The position numbers and the translations under genes are program-made. Shown here in pieces: positions 44,273-56,520 of a stretch of 64,000 bases of DNA. The stretch is from NCBI RefSeq assembly GCF_032854445.1, contig NC_088304.1, forward strand, positions 25,681,704-25,745,703, read 5' to 3'. Numbering within the stretch: position 1 is the stretch's first letter; the number at the start of each line of letters is the position of its first letter. The notes under the pieces were generated by a model, which made no database searches, was not told the DNA's origin, and saw nothing but the letters and a program-made list of their open reading frames with translations. This DNA is from Liolophura sinensis. Taxonomy: Eukaryota > Mollusca > Polyplacophora > Chitonida > Chitonidae.

Positions 44273-47200
44273 CGTCATGTCCGACACATAACAGACACAT
44301 TTTGCTTCATTTTGTCTGAACCACATTGTGACATTTCTTTCACTAAAGTCTCGATGCTCCAATTTAAAATGTGATAGATGAGAAGGTATATTTTATGGTT
44401 CATAACTGAAAAAGGTATCCTAACGTTAAATTACAGAAATACACTGTGTCGATATATAATTCTTGGGTTGTCAGAGAAAAACACTAGCAAAGAGAAAAAC
44501 TGTAGGCTGTCCCTACTAACAGGTAACTAATTTCACTCTTGTTTTACTTAGTCTGAAAATTTGATCATGCAAAATAAAACACTGAGGTACACCTATGTGG
44601 AACCATCCACTTATTTTTTCTCTCTTTTCCACAGAGAGGTTTGTCGGCACATTTTGGGAAGAGCTGGTCATTATGACGATGTTTTTGAAAAATGATTGCC
44701 AGCAGAATTCCACTTGAAAATATCATCTCTGAATTACTGTCACTGGTCGAACTGGCACACCAATATAGGTGGTTATAATGGACTTTGTCCCCTAGTTTCA
44801 CTTTCTTCATACCCTTCATGTTCCCAACCTTGTTAATTTTCTTACCCAGCCCCTTAAAATGACCAAAAAGTACTGATTCATGAAATATGGAAATACACTT
44901 TTATCAGATTGTGTCTCCAATAAATAAATGACCGATAAATACTCAAAACAAGGTCGCTTCATGCACGGTGACAGGTTGCTATTGAATAAGCTTTTTATTT
45001 CAACTACAGAAATAGTGGAGTAACAGTAAAAGTGTTACAATTACATGTAAATACCATTAAAATGGTCACGGATCACTAAGTACCAAGTGTAGTGCGCATA
45101 AATTACACTACAGGAACTGTACATTAAAGAGCTGGTTGATGTGCCTCAACTAATTTACTCCCGTATTTTCCCCCCGATTTCTGGAAAAGTGACAGATTAT
45201 TAAAACGTCGTGTCAGGTGTCAGTTTTTTTAAAGCATTACTTTCATCTGTATCACCTGTCTATACATTGAGCACCATTCCAAAAATGACCACAGGAACAG
45301 TGGACAAAAAATTAAATTTCCACCCCTGATGTATTGTCTGACCTGTGGTTGATGGGATTAGTGTTCATTAACAGTACAACATTTTACAGTAAAACAAAAG
45401 CATCGATATACCTTTAGCAGCATGCCAAACATCCAAGGTGTGTTTAATTGTAGGTTGTTCCTGGCGAAGATTTTTTCGAATAGAGGTGTGTCGATCTGTA
45501 GCAATCTCATCCACAGTGAGCTTCTTTTTCTTTAGGTTATCTAAAGCTTGAATCAATCCCTCCTTCTCCATTGCGTCACTGTTGACAACTTCTGTGACCT
45601 AATAATAATGAAACATTTATATTTAGGTATTAAGCACAAATCAGCAATGTTCAATTACATTCATATGTCAAAATACTGAAATTCAGCTTCTAGAGGAGAC
45701 TCTGGAATGTCAATAACCAATATTCCCGGAACATAAAGCGAATAACTTCGAACAACTTCACATAAACGGTAACCACTTAGACCTCAAGATTACAAAGTAC
45801 ACACCTCTTAATTTACGCACAGTATAATGCAAAATTTTAACTGTTCGATACTATAAATACCATGCCATTAACAAAGCAGGACATAGGACGGACGGACAAT
45901 AAAAAGGGGCATAACTGTGCAAATGGTAACCACGAATGGTTTAACATAATTTTATGTCTGATCACATTTTAATTTATTACAATTAATTTTTTTCTCAAAA
46001 TGTATCAAAAAATATGATCTTACTGTCACTGTTTCAATGTTGATGACTTTTATTGATCTTTGTTTCCAGAATGGTGTCAGTGCCATATTTTGCACTATGA
46101 ACTGGACTATCAGCCCTTTCATCTCCTACTAGGTGTAAGCCAGTCTGACACCTTTTGAATTCTGCCAGTAATGCTCCTCTCTCTTCTGACCACGTGGTGC
46201 TGGCGGCTTTCTTCAAGAACGGCTTTTGGTGATAAAGGAAAAAAAACGAATAAGAAGTGATTCCAGCAGAGGAGAACACATGGAGTTTGTTTGAGACATC
46301 TGCACCGCAGAACAGCATAGCTGAGGAAAGTAAGAAATTTCCTGCAACATAATTTCCAACCAATGGCTGACTGTTTCAGTCTCTGGTGATACTGTAGCTG
46401 GTGCATACCTGCCGCACACTGACCATCGTGCCTCTTGTCTTCAATTTCACCAGACATTCACTACAACACTGCAATCAATGCTGAAACAAGCTTCTGAAAA
46501 AGGCTTCTGAAACAGGACTCAAAAACAATAGAAGATTTTCCCATAGTTTGAATCGTCTTTTCCCTGAAAAATAAAAGAAGATAGGATCCGTACATAATAC
46601 AATGTAAAAAAGACTGTAAATAAATGTAGAACATGTATTGATACAAACGGACATATAGCAGAGTGAAATAAACCAAGGTGGGGCCCACTTTGACATACGG
46701 GTTATGGTAATACATAATTAGTTAAGTATAGTTTTTGTTCATCAGACTCCTGTTTCAAGACTTTTGGGTAGTACTTATTGAGCCTGTAGTCCAATTGGAC
46801 ATCTTCGTAGACACTGCGTGAGTGTTGATATTTTGAACAAACCTAATGTATGGCTCCTCTTCTTGCAAGTCTTCCTCGTCAGTGAGATAAACTGGATCCT
46901 CTGTCTCATTATGGTGATCTTCTTCCGACTTTTCACTCTTTCACTCTCCTCACCACTATCTCCACCAACCTCAGACAGGCTGCGGAGAGCGGGAGCGTCC
47001 GATAAGTTGCACTATACTGCTCTGTATGCAGTAACAGGCGGCCATTTGTATGAAATACCTAACACACACACAAAAAGCAAATGGAGTAACATTTATTAAT
47101 GGGCATGTAAATGCATTACCGGTATTCATCTTGCATTATTCTAGCTACCAAAATAAAATAACTTGAGAGAACTATTTCTCTAAAACCCTTAAGCTGGAGT

Positions 47201-47365
47201 GGCTCACTTGTAGTGTTCATGTCTGTGCTAGGAGATAACAAAAATCAATTTTAGACAATGATAAACAACCAGTAAAAATAGTAAGTCATTTGTGACACAT
47301 AGAATTTGAAAACGGTCAATTTGTATTCAAAGAAAAGAATCACACAGAAAACAGGAGCTTCTTAC

Positions 47366-47588
47366 CTTTGCTTCTTCGCTTGGGGCGAAGATTAACTTGT
47401 GTTGCCCTTGTACTCTGTCTACAAAGTCCAACATCAGTGGTAAAACTGTCGTCAATACCTGAGTCTGGTGTAATATTCAACTCTGAGGTATCTAGCACTC
47501 GGGCACATGGCTCTAAGATATCCGGCTCTGAGATATCTGGAGCAACCTCTGCTGGACAACATTCCCAAGATTCTGCTACAGAGATAAT
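47366..47588 (-). CDS. THAP gene second exon
   Basis: Acceptor aatttttcag|AT, donor CAAAG|gtaag, open throughout its 74 codons. It encodes an acidic, unstructured stretch (VAPDISEPDILEPC) ending in a basic cluster (VNLRPKRRSK) that could be a nuclear localisation signal. It starts in phase 0, matching the THAP exon. Confidence 0.6.
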
Positions 47589-48243
47589 CTGAAAAATTGA
47601 AATTTACGCATTTTTTTATGTTGTTTGAGCTTGATGTTGTTTTATGACTATTAGTAATTCAAAATAATATTCAAGAATGTAATTTTTTGACAATTTGTAT
47701 GCCACGCAACGTGTTTCAACCCTTAGGTTTAAGTGAAACATAGAATAGGACACCCGCTTGGACAGTAGAGGCTAGCTGACACGACGAATGGCAGCATTAT
47801 ATCCCATTTATGATAATAAAAATACATAACATTTACAAAATAAAATTAGTAGGTATATAGGCCCTACAAGCAGATGTTATTATCATCTTTCAGACAAAGC
47901 TAGCCGTCCACAGACAAATCGATTTGCTTACGAGTTACAACAACATGAATATGTATTGAAGATGCAGAGAAATTTAAAGTGCCAACATCACGTCACGAAT
48001 AAGCGTTTTGTTTGAAAAAAAAATGGATTCTTCTGATTTAATTTGTAAACAAATTTAACTTACTCTCATACACTCCCGTTTTCGGACAGCTGCTGGCACA
48101 GTTGACGAATCCGTTGCTAGTGCCAGGCGGAACGGCTACAGTGCTGGCTTACCGCTCTCAACCCGGTCGTCTTTTTGTCAATTAAGCATTCGTCGCTTGA
48201 GTAAGCTGTGGTTCGTCGTCTTCTGTCAGTTTAGGTTTCTTAC

Positions 48244-48456
48244 CAAGCTTCCGCTCCAGCTCACTGTTGTTGTCGTAAAATCTGCTCCAAAATGTCCGCA
48301 ACACAGCACGGAGTATGGAGTCGGTACAGACGACCACACTCTCGCTTGGCGAAAAAAACTTGTCCATTTCCGAGCGACAGACTTTGGCCACAGGTGCATG
48401 GTGGCCCCATTCTCCATGCTGTCGCTACAGCCTCCTAACACGCAGCGTTTGGGCAT
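48244..48456 (-). CDS. THAP zinc-finger exon
   Basis: 71 codons from ATG to donor CTTG|gtaagaaac (phase 0). It opens MPKRCVLGGCSDSMENG, then MHLWPKSVARKWTSFFR and VLCCGHFGADF. The C-x4-C at the start and C-x2-H before F, with Trp and Pro between, form the THAP DNA-binding C2CH finger. The phase fits the exon at 47366-47588, so this exon needs no repair; an overlapping frame that would give a longer open tail is not needed. The role is sequence-specific DNA binding, presumably to transposon ends if the gene is transposon-derived. Confidence 0.75.
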
Positions 48457-48554
48457 CTGGGATTATTACCGTGTACTGTCATGTGACAATGACCCACTGA
48501 TTTCACGCTACCGACATTTGTAACTTGTCACTTGCTCGTTCATCGTTCAACTTG

Positions 48555-48562
48555 TGACGTCA
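48555..48562 (-). promoter_or_regulatory. CRE palindrome and E-box at the THAP gene start
   Basis: TGACGTCA, continuing into CACGTG two bases later, lies about 100 bp upstream of the THAP start codon. A perfect CREB/ATF site at that distance is typical of animal promoters. No TATA box was seen. Confidence 0.5.
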
Positions 48563-48770
48563 CGTGTCAAAGGTCAAATTACCGCTGGTTTTATATACGT
48601 TTTAGTTTATTTTGTTTATTTAAACCGTTTGGAGCCATTTTTGAATTAAAAAAACCCCTCTGGAATGTAATTATATGCATCTTCACGCAAAGTGTACCAT
48701 GGTTATTTTGTAGGACCTTTAATTTTTGCACTTAGTATAATTCTCCTGTAATTAAATATGCATAATCTGT

Positions 48771-48832
48771 ACAGTTACCGTAATATCGCAACAGTTACCG
48801 TAATTTCGCAATAGTTACCGTAATATCGCAAT
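48771..48832. repeat. 20-bp tandem repeat, three units
   Basis: CAGTTACCGTAATATCGCAA three times with single-base variation. Confidence 0.9.
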
Positions 48833-48839
48833 AGACATT

Positions 48840-51355
48840 CATACTCATGACTATTTATTTTATTCTTCAACACATGGACCTGAGAACCGTATTCAATACA
48901 TTCCTCGGCCCACCTGCAAAGTCTGAACAGATTAATCCCTCAGTACGAGACTTAACCTTGCGCCCTGGAGATTTCTAGTTCTATGGTCATCAGTAACATA
49001 AAAGTGACATCTGTCTGATCAAACCTATTTTGGAGCGTATGTGGGCATACATGTAATAAACCCATGACTCTGCAATGTTGTCTACGAGACTACGAGACAT
49101 TACTGATACACAGAGATTACTGCGTGATCCGTGATGAATCTGCAACGTATTCAATCATGGCGCCGAATTGCCTGATCACGTCATTCGTTAACCCGCAAAC
49201 AAACAGTTCGTAATAAATATTACATTGCACGACGGAAAGTAATTCCAAATATTAAAACTGATTGAAACTTATTCGAATATAGTCCGAAATTTTCTACTCG
49301 ATTATGCCTGACGAATAGCCATAGGTTAAAAAATATCACCACGTTTACATCTGTATCGCTGCGCCACAAGGGTCTTCAAAAACAGTGCTGAGCTCACCGT
49401 GGCAGTTACATCGAAATGTCACTAAATGTATAATTTACACTAACAACACCAACAGGCCCCTATTAATTTTCCATAATGTTAAAGGAGAAGAGAACATAAA
49501 AATGATGCCAAAATCAGATAAAAGAGCGTCAAGACGTATTTGCAATATAATCTTTAATATATATATATATTTTAAATTATTTGAAAATATTTTTGTATGG
49601 TGGGTATGTGGTATTTACCGTGGTTGCATAATAATGTTCTAAATAAGGATGTGATGCTTGTGTAATAAATTTATTTGAATGTAAATTTTTTTACTTATAT
49701 CGAAACATATGCATCTAACCTAAATTATGATAACATTAAAAATATAAATGCGATTTGTAAAATGTGGTTTAATACATTTGGCAGCTGAAAGGAACAAGTT
49801 CTAGTGCAAAAATATTTATTAAACCTGTGTTACAACCTCATTTATGACATTACTAAACAAAGACTATAAATACCAAAAGGTGGCCTCAAATACCCTCCAT
49901 ACAAAAATGATTTTCAAGTGTCTTTTTCTCCTTAAGGAAAAAATATTGAAGACTACATTTAGAAAAAAACTTTTAGCAATCTTTCATCTGAACATTATGT
50001 CATTTTTAGGTTCTCTCCACCTTTAACGTTTAGTGCTGGAACTGTCAAACATTCCCTGGCCGGTAAGCTTTTGTTCATACCTTGCCCAGTCTGTGAGAAA
50101 GCAGCCATAATCTTGACCGTCAAAATCTGGACCTTTCTATGCTATGGTACCTAGCAACGCCACTCACTCTCAACCGAATCACCGCCTGTCTCCTTGTGTC
50201 CTTTCGCCAAGAATTTCAAACTTTCATCCACACAACTCATACCAGATTAAGGTTAGAATAATTTCCATCATTTTGACCAAAAATTGCAGGCTGACAGTAA
50301 AAAAAAGAGACTTCACACCTTAAAATACACAGAATAGGGTATTGATTTCAGCAAAGCAGATGTCAAAACTAAAACATACCTGAATTAACCACGATACCGC
50401 TTACTACAGCTCTCAACAACAATATCCGTGGCGGTAAAATTTCTGTTTGGAAGGTATTGCAAGGTCACCGCTGGCAATTTGTTTTTATTTCTCGTATGTT
50501 TGTCAGTGTAGCGCATCCCAAATATTGTTGAGGGTTTCCCCAGTAGAGGACGCAAGACCAGGGAGTTCAAAGTAGTCCCAGAAAGAACAATAACGTCATC
50601 ATCTGAGACAAAACTTTGCATCAGGTGGCTTTGGATTATAATTGTTGTAGTATATAATATACAATTCTTACAGTATTGAGGTTAAAAGCAGACCAGCGAC
50701 ACGAGTGTGATAATTGAGAAATGTTTACATGTAACTGTTTATACATAGGTATACAATGCTAAAATCTTTCAGTGTATGAGTTTCCGCATCTTTAAAAGAA
50801 CACCCTAGGAATTCACGGAAGTGACAATATATCTGGGATCTCAATTCCACGAGCAGTAATTAAATGAAACTGGGGCGATATCGTTTTGAATGATTTAATG
50901 AAAGAAATACAAAGGTTAACTTTTATGGTTTGAAATATTTCATCCATGTTGTGGCAAGGTATCTCACAGAGAAAGCTACACCCATTCATCGAATGGGAGC
51001 TTTAAAGTTAGTTAAAATAATTAGCATATTTATTTAAATTGAGTGCACCGTTGTCTGATGATCTTATATCAAACTTTCTTTGTGACATTGTGCTATACTT
51101 TCAAAACTACGACTGACGGTCGTACCTGAGAGGTTTTTTTTATTTCGTCATTTTCTTCATAAATCAAATCTAACGAAATTCCCTTGCTACACACTCTTGA
51201 AAGATAGAGGTAGCATGACTACGGTTTATTCACTAAAAGAATAACCATAATCTATAAAACCATGCATTGAGCACATCGCCAGGAAAGTTGCTTCAACAGA
51301 GAATGTATAGGGTGAACAAAAAAATAACTTTTGATTATTCGTATCACAGTAAAAC
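48840..51355. other. CTL-2 intron segment between the THAP gene and the lectin exon
   Basis: AT-rich; no exon accepted. A - frame at 50385-50621 has no family or splice support. A weak R2 fragment lies around 50660-50760 (CGACACGAGTGTGATAATTG). Confidence 0.5.
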
Positions 51356-51359
51356 TCAC

Positions 51360-51632
51360 CGTCTAGCCACTTCCAGTTAGAGACGGAATCCTTGGTGAGA
51401 CCTATGAAAAAACAACCAGTGATGCCGGAATACGTTACGTCTTCAAATACGCTGGAACTGACGGTTAGGTGACCACCATTGTTTCTGCAGAAATCGCTCG
51501 CCTCCGGCCATGTTAGGGCGAACGTAGATGACATGTAACAGCTCTTCCGGAAGCGTAAGTCTGCTGCTCTGTCCACTCCATCTAACGACCAGGGTCGACA
51601 TTCTAACGTGTATGTCCCAATCATATGAATGC
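51360..51632 (-). CDS. CTL-2 exon: N-terminal half of C-type-lectin-like domain
   Basis: Acceptor aacttgcag|GC, donor GACG|gtgag, phase 1-1, 273 bp. It reads GIHMIGTYTLECRPWSLDG, then KSCYMSSTFALTWPEASDFC, NNGGHLTVSSSVFED, CFFIGLTKDSVSNWKWLDG. It follows directly in phase from the signal-peptide exon at 52616 and leads into the exon at 38810 after a 12.4-kb intron that contains both the P2X7-domain and THAP genes. It is the closest paralog of the CTL-1 exon at 1997-2272. Confidence 0.92.
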
Positions 51633-52615
51633 CTGCAAGTTAGTGAAGCAACCCGTTGACATCATCTATCTTTACTCTTGCATTAATAAAACCATTGTTT
51701 TTTTGAGGGGTTTTTTGCAGTGTGCACTCCTCAACATGCTAGCTAGTAACAAAACAGGTGCCCGTGCAGAATAAAAGCCGTAACGTTACACCAACATTTT
51801 CGAATCGCCGGACTTGTGTTTAAAAGTTGCTGTTGACGGCGTGTGAATGCTGCCCTAGCAGATGTGCTGAATAACTTGGCGATAATTATACATGGCCTTA
51901 TTATATTTCCTTATAGAAAACATGGTAGTGTTCGATCAGTATCATCAAACTTTGAAAGAACCCTGTTTTTATGCCAGTTACTTATGTCAGCTTTGATCAC
52001 AGCTGGGAACATTTCCTTCAGAGTCTTTAATGCGTTTATGAAGTTGGGCACATAACCAACCGGTGTTAGAGCTACAATCGATTGCTGAGGACACGACAAG
52101 TCAACAGCCACTACATCGAAGAATTCCACACGGCAGTGACTTCGAGTTAGCGTATACACACCATTTCCATACTGATGGATGTAAAATTACCTCACCGTAC
52201 TACAACTCCATTATTTCAAATATATTCCAGAAAAGATGTACTTAGTTTTTGAACTTGAAAATGATAGCTGAACTGATTTGACGTTTTTGGCCGTGTTGAA
52301 AATACTCAGCAACATAAATGTTGAAGAGCTTAAGAAAAGCAAATCGCTAGGGTGTTTTTGTGCTTGAAATTAAATGACTCAAGTGATATCGACTTAAATA
52401 GGTGCTTAAATTCACTTCTATAAAACTGTGTCTGAGCTTTAAAATTTCTCCCTAGACAAAAGTGCATGATTATATGTGAGGAATACAGGCTGACATAATC
52501 GTATCTTAATCTTATCTTAACCTGGAGACAATTATTTTTATGTTTCGCTATTTATCTAGATGACTGTGCAATAGCCTCTCCCTGTATTTTATGCACAAGG
52601 TTGAAGTTCACTTAC
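51633..52615 (-). other. CTL-2 intron 1
   Basis: Just under 1 kb, no recognised elements. Confidence 0.6.
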
Positions 52616-52667
52616 CAACAAATATCAGCTGGAACGAAGTGAGAAGTAGGCTGAAAGAGGCGGTCAT
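52616..52667 (-). CDS. CTL-2 first coding exon: signal peptide
   Basis: ATG at 52665-52667, donor TTG|gtaagt, 17 codons plus one base. MTASFSLLLTSFQLIFV is a short hydrophobic signal peptide that splices in phase 1 to GIHMIGTY.., placing cleavage near the exon junction. This shows that the family is secreted. No TATA box close upstream; AGATAAGA (GATA-type) occurs about 100 bp upstream on the same strand. Confidence 0.8.
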
Positions 52668-53034
52668 GACGGTGGTTAAATCTCATCACACTGAAAACCA
52701 TGCGCCATGAAGATCATGTTTGTCCGTTACTGGCCTAGACAACCATGTCTCTGCCCACTGCTCACTCTTATCTACAAGGAGGTGCCCAAAACACACTAAA
52801 TAATTAACAATAACACGAACGTTAATGGCTGTAAAGGTTGTTTTTTGCAGCAGCATTAAAGTGTAACAAGGCCAGGTGTAGCCAGAAAGCGGTGACTATA
52901 TGCAAACCTTGTATGTATCTTCTGCTTTCTCTTGTACACAAATGCCCTGGACACGCTGAATAGCTTATACTGGCTATATACCGATCCTATTCAAACAAAA
53001 GGCCTTTTATTATAAATTATCCGCTCCTCGTAGG

Positions 53035-53195
53035 TTGCCAACTTCTCCCACATATATCTCCCGAGATCGTACATCTTACTTGAACTTGCATTTGTACAAA
53101 GACCACAACGGTGTCATTTTACATCAGCTTTACAAGATGGATAGTTTCAATTTTAACATTGCTTATTATCTTTACTTAAAAAGCAATATTAGACT
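53035..53195 (+). pseudogene. Penelope-like reverse transcriptase fragment
   Basis: YISRDRTSYLNLHLYKDHNG then YKMDSFNFNIAYYLYLKSNI, the Penelope RT block after the catalytic box. Isolated, no flanking R1 seen. An R2 scrap follows at 53255-53305. Confidence 0.65.
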
Positions 53196-53644
53196 TTACC
53201 GCTGTAGAAATGCTCAATACTGTGTTCTCATCATTTTTCATAAACAGTAACATGAAAAACTATGCAAAGGAACGAGGCCTCGGGGATGCGTTAACTTACC
53301 ACGCAGGTAAGTTTATTTATAACAGTTAATTACTGACTTCATGTGAATAACGCAAACAACATCCCATATCACCATGATCCGCTTCCACTTGACCTGTCAG
53401 TTTACCTGTGACTGATACAAGAAGTGAGACATGACTATTTAATAGAACATGAATATTTAATAGAGCAAACACTGTAGGATTAACGTTTTTTGTTTTTGAT
53501 TTCTTGCAGAACAATGCTTTTTAATTGAATTTTGAGGGTAAATGAGAACAATACGGAAGTGTTAGTCCGTGTTTAAAACTAGAACCATAAATACAACGTA
53601 AGTATCAAACCTCACTGAACAGGCCCCTGTAATGTAAAAGACAA

Positions 53645-53815
53645 GCAGGGCTGGTTGACTCAGATGGTTAAAGCCCTACCACTCTTGACCAACGAGGTCG
53701 CGTGTTCGAATCCATCTCCCACTGATTCGGGCGTCAATGTAGCCGCCAACTTGTAAGTGAATAAATACTTAATATCACGTTAAACACCAGTCAAATATGG
53801 AAATAAATAAAAGGT
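53645..53815 (+). repeat. tRNA-derived SINE, S1-related
   Basis: A-box-like TGACTCAGATGGTTAAAG and B-box GTGTTCGAATCC, then a short body (TGTAGCCGCCAACTTGTAAG), CGTTAAACACCAGTCAAAT and an AATAAATAAAA tail. The head does not form an acceptor stem, so it is not a tRNA gene. Confidence 0.8.
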
Positions 53816-53971
53816 GAGCATCAAACCTCATATAGTTATATACATACGTATTACAATGGCATCCTGTGTTTTTCCGCATAAGATGCTTTGTAAATGAACA
53901 CTCTCAAAGCAGAGATCAATGTTTGCACTCAAAGCGCCCTCTACTGGGAAAAACCCTGAATAAATATAAAC

Positions 53972-54062
53972 ATTTGAGTGAGTGAGTGAGTGAGTGAGTG
54001 CTTGGGGTATAACATCGCACTTTTTCAGTTTTTTGGCGACGAAGGAATCCTTAGCATCAGCA
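53972..54062 (-). repeat. (GAGT)n and S2 SINE tail
   Basis: A GAGTGAGTGAGTGAGTGAGT run leads into GCTTGGGGTATAACATCGCA and GGCGACGAAGGAATCC, the S2 3' end. Confidence 0.75.
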
Positions 54063-54119
54063 TTTGAAGTGACCGGTGTAATACAATGCAGTTAACATCA
54101 CTGCATTTTTTTACCTAGT

Positions 54120-54285
54120 TCTGCTGAAGTCAAGGTCAGAATAAAACCCTGGCAAAGGTAAAGTGACAGTGGGCCGTATTTCACCGGTTACGTGTGACCA
54201 TTTGCGAGCTATCACACTGTCTTCGTTGCTCTGGCCTTACTCTCTATGCTGTACGTCTTAAATGATAATAACTGCATGAACAAGA
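54120..54285 (-). repeat. R2 dispersed repeat fragment
   Basis: The inverse of the R2 core: GGGCCGTATTTCACCGGTTA, CGTGTGACCATTTGCGAGCT, ATCACACTGTCTTCGTTGCT. Confidence 0.65.
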
Positions 54286-54289
54286 TTAG

Positions 54290-55780
54290 GTTGTGAAGAA
54301 AACACATGTAATGTCTTCATTTTCGCATACGAAGAAACGACAAGGACGCTTTCCACAGCATGGAGGGAAATTTTGTAACTTTACCCGCGACACCCATCAA
54401 CTTGCTCGACATTTAAGGTACGCGTCATGATTCACACAGGGACGGTGCGCTATTCATTAAGTTCAGTGGAAAATGACTATTCTTCAGGGCCGTGAAAATC
54501 CTTAATTTCGTCCCAACGTAAACACATCGCCGCTCGAATAAATATTCACATGTTGATAATTCCCATACAGTTGGACATTTGTTTGATTCATGGTCGATGG
54601 TTGTGACATCAATCTAAATCAAGCCGTTTCAGTGAACTCAGCGTCCTGTGTCCTTCCATTTACTGAACGCAAACAGCAAAATATTTAATACTGTTACTCC
54701 GGTACTCATTGCAGTCAGACACAATCAGTGGTTACAACCCGCTCGAGGGTCATATTTTCAACGATTGCAGACTTTTTCATACAGGCAATCTTCTGGTCCA
54801 GCCATCATCACGTAGCAGGTAATTTGAAAGGTCTGATTTTTAAACCATAACGAACGTTGAAACTTTGCTTGCATAATTACCCTCCACGTCTCTCTCAGGT
54901 GACGTCAGAGCATGAGGGGATTACTGCGGCATAGCGATTAAGCAACGTTTCGTAAAGGGACGGCCTTGTTATAGTTTAAGAGTGTGGATGTTTACTATAT
55001 TGATTTATTTTAAGTAGTTTAAGCATGAACCTAATGAAATAGAAATTTAAAGAACACAATCATATTCGAGCTGAAGAAATCTTGGCCATTTTTAGATGAA
55101 TTGCATTTTGTCTGCGCAAGTTCTCTAGCTGTAGCAAGTCAGTCTATACATGACCTACATAAGTCTGCCAGGCTAGTTCAACATTAAGAGGCGAATGACG
55201 AACTTGAAATTGATTCGTCCATTGCTCTGGATGCCTGAGATGAGTATCATCTTCTATCTATCTACACCAAGGAAGATCACCTCTCTAAAAAGTACAAGCA
55301 TTGAACAAGTATTTGGCTTCACGAATCTCTCAACAACAGTCAATGGAAAAGGATGAGGGCAGTAGGTTTCTTCTATCAGCCCAAAAATGATGAAGGCAAT
55401 GATGTTTTGAAGGAGCACCGCAGCAGTATTCTTACCCAGGCTATGTGGCCAACAAGCGGTCTACCAAGACTATCACCTGCGCCAAATCATCATAATCTTA
55501 CACGAATTCCAGTGTTCATTCTTCTGAACATGACAATTTTTGTTTCAAACCAGTGGCGCGAACGTCCTAGTGCATTACCAGAGATACATCAACTGCCATC
55601 TCAGAATGAGTTATTTCGACGTGTGATGCCTGTCTGGCAGATTTCTCTGTACATGTTCATTATGGTGATTGCTACGTACGTGGACAGAGCCCTACGAATC
55701 AGCGAGCTACATGCCATTACGATCAGACTGTCAGCTGTTCGTTTGAGAATGTACATGTACAAAAGTGTGTCTGACATCAA
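54290..55780. other. Unassigned region with a 146-codon open frame
   Basis: A + frame at 55353-55793 is open for 146 codons but shows no domain, signal peptide or splice context. It abuts the Harbinger relic, so it may be transposon flank. I do not call it a gene. Confidence 0.35.
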
Positions 55781-56520
55781 TGTTTCTTTCTGATCTAGGT
55801 TCCCCTGAAGCTATCCTTAATGCATTTCATCCGTGGCCCTGTTCTGCCAAGGAGCTGCTTTATCCTGAGAAAAAAAGAATTCACTCAGCCTTTCACGGAT
55901 TTCTTTGACCTCAGACGCATTTCGGGAAGGCACTGACGCCATGCTGTCAAGTCAAATATTCTGGAATGAGCTGGTTATTACTACTCTGTGCGTCTGCCGC
56001 TCCGTTCACGAAACATGTGCAGACAGGCTATGATTCTTGTGAGTGAGGCTCCGTGACCTAGCGGTTAGCCTTGTAGTGTAGCCCGATGATTTAAGAACCT
56101 CTTATCAGTGCAACAGTTAAAAGTTCAAGTCCAGCCCATCGTGGCTTCCTCTCCTGGAGTACGTGGAATGGTCTCTTAGCAGCTTGCGAAGGTCGTGGGT
56201 CGATTCCGGGCTCTGTCCGGCTGTCATGTTGGTCGCCGTCTTTATAAAGTGAAATATTCTTGACTACGGGTAAAATACCAATCAAATAAGTGAAATAAAT
56301 AAATTATTGCCGTCAGAAACAGGCGCAATCTTGAAGCCATAATACCGGTTGCATCCATCGTGGGACAAAGTATGCAACTGAATACCTTGTGATCTCTGGA
56401 AAGCTCTCTGTACGGATATGGCCTCATAAGCCTTTTACCAAAAGGAAATGCATCGTCGCCGACGATAAAATTTGACAACCTGTGACGGGCAACTGGAAAT
56501 TCGAATATCTTAAATTTCAC
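55780..56520 (-). pseudogene. PIF/Harbinger transposase relic split by a SINE
   Basis: Right part (56520-56310): FIVGDDAFPFGKRLMRPYPY, then LSRDHKVFSCIL and ASRLRLFLTAI, the Asp-containing GDxAFPL..PYP region of Harbinger transposases. Left part (about 56040-55790): ASVPSRNASEVKEIRERLSE and FFFSQDKAAPWQNRA, the usual C-terminus. The S1 SINE sits between them. Catalytic-domain N-terminal blocks are missing and stops are present. Confidence 0.75.
56045..56310 (+). mobile_element. SINE family S1 inserted in the Harbinger relic
   Basis: Head GAGGCTCCGTGACCTAGCGG with an A-box-like CTAGCGGTTAGCC and a B-box-like AGTTCAAGTCCA, body GGCTGTCATGTTGGTCGCCG, tail GTGAAATAAATAAATTATTG. Near full length. 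Confidence 0.85.

Larger units (their letters stand above)
44516..48456 (-). pseudogene. THAP-domain Kolobok-like transposase gene, decayed, with introns
   Basis: Exons on the - strand, with splice sites still visible: 48244-48456 (THAP), 47366-47588, 46843-46979 (acidic), 46024-46563, 45412-45598 and about 44516-44853. The core reads QPLVGNYVAGNFLLSSAMLF, SSAGITSYS, GDERADSPVHSAKYG, MEKEGLIQALDNLKKKKLTV, TDRHTSIRKNLR, DVWHAAKG, YNHLYWCASSTSD and FPKCAD. This is the arrangement of THAP-linked RNase H-fold transposase-like proteins widespread in aquatic animals. The GDxRxDS Asp and the TDRH Asp are the likely catalytic positions. Lesions: in-frame TGA just before NSQPLVGNY, one-base indels near 46921, 46045 and at the last exon boundary, and a small duplication near 46500. 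It is a relic of a transposon or of a host gene derived from one. Confidence 0.72.

Noticed and set aside
44180-44362. Open frame containing a long Ile-Tyr repeat
   Set aside because: It is translation of the (AT)n microsatellite.
48182-48391. Alternative - strand frame through the THAP exon, suggesting a frameshift in the finger
   Set aside because: The main frame ends at a good phase 0 donor that matches the next exon, so no frameshift is needed.
55353-55793. 146-codon + strand open frame
   Set aside because: Longest unexplained frame in its region, but no family match, signal peptide or splice sites; it is beside a transposase relic on the other strand.
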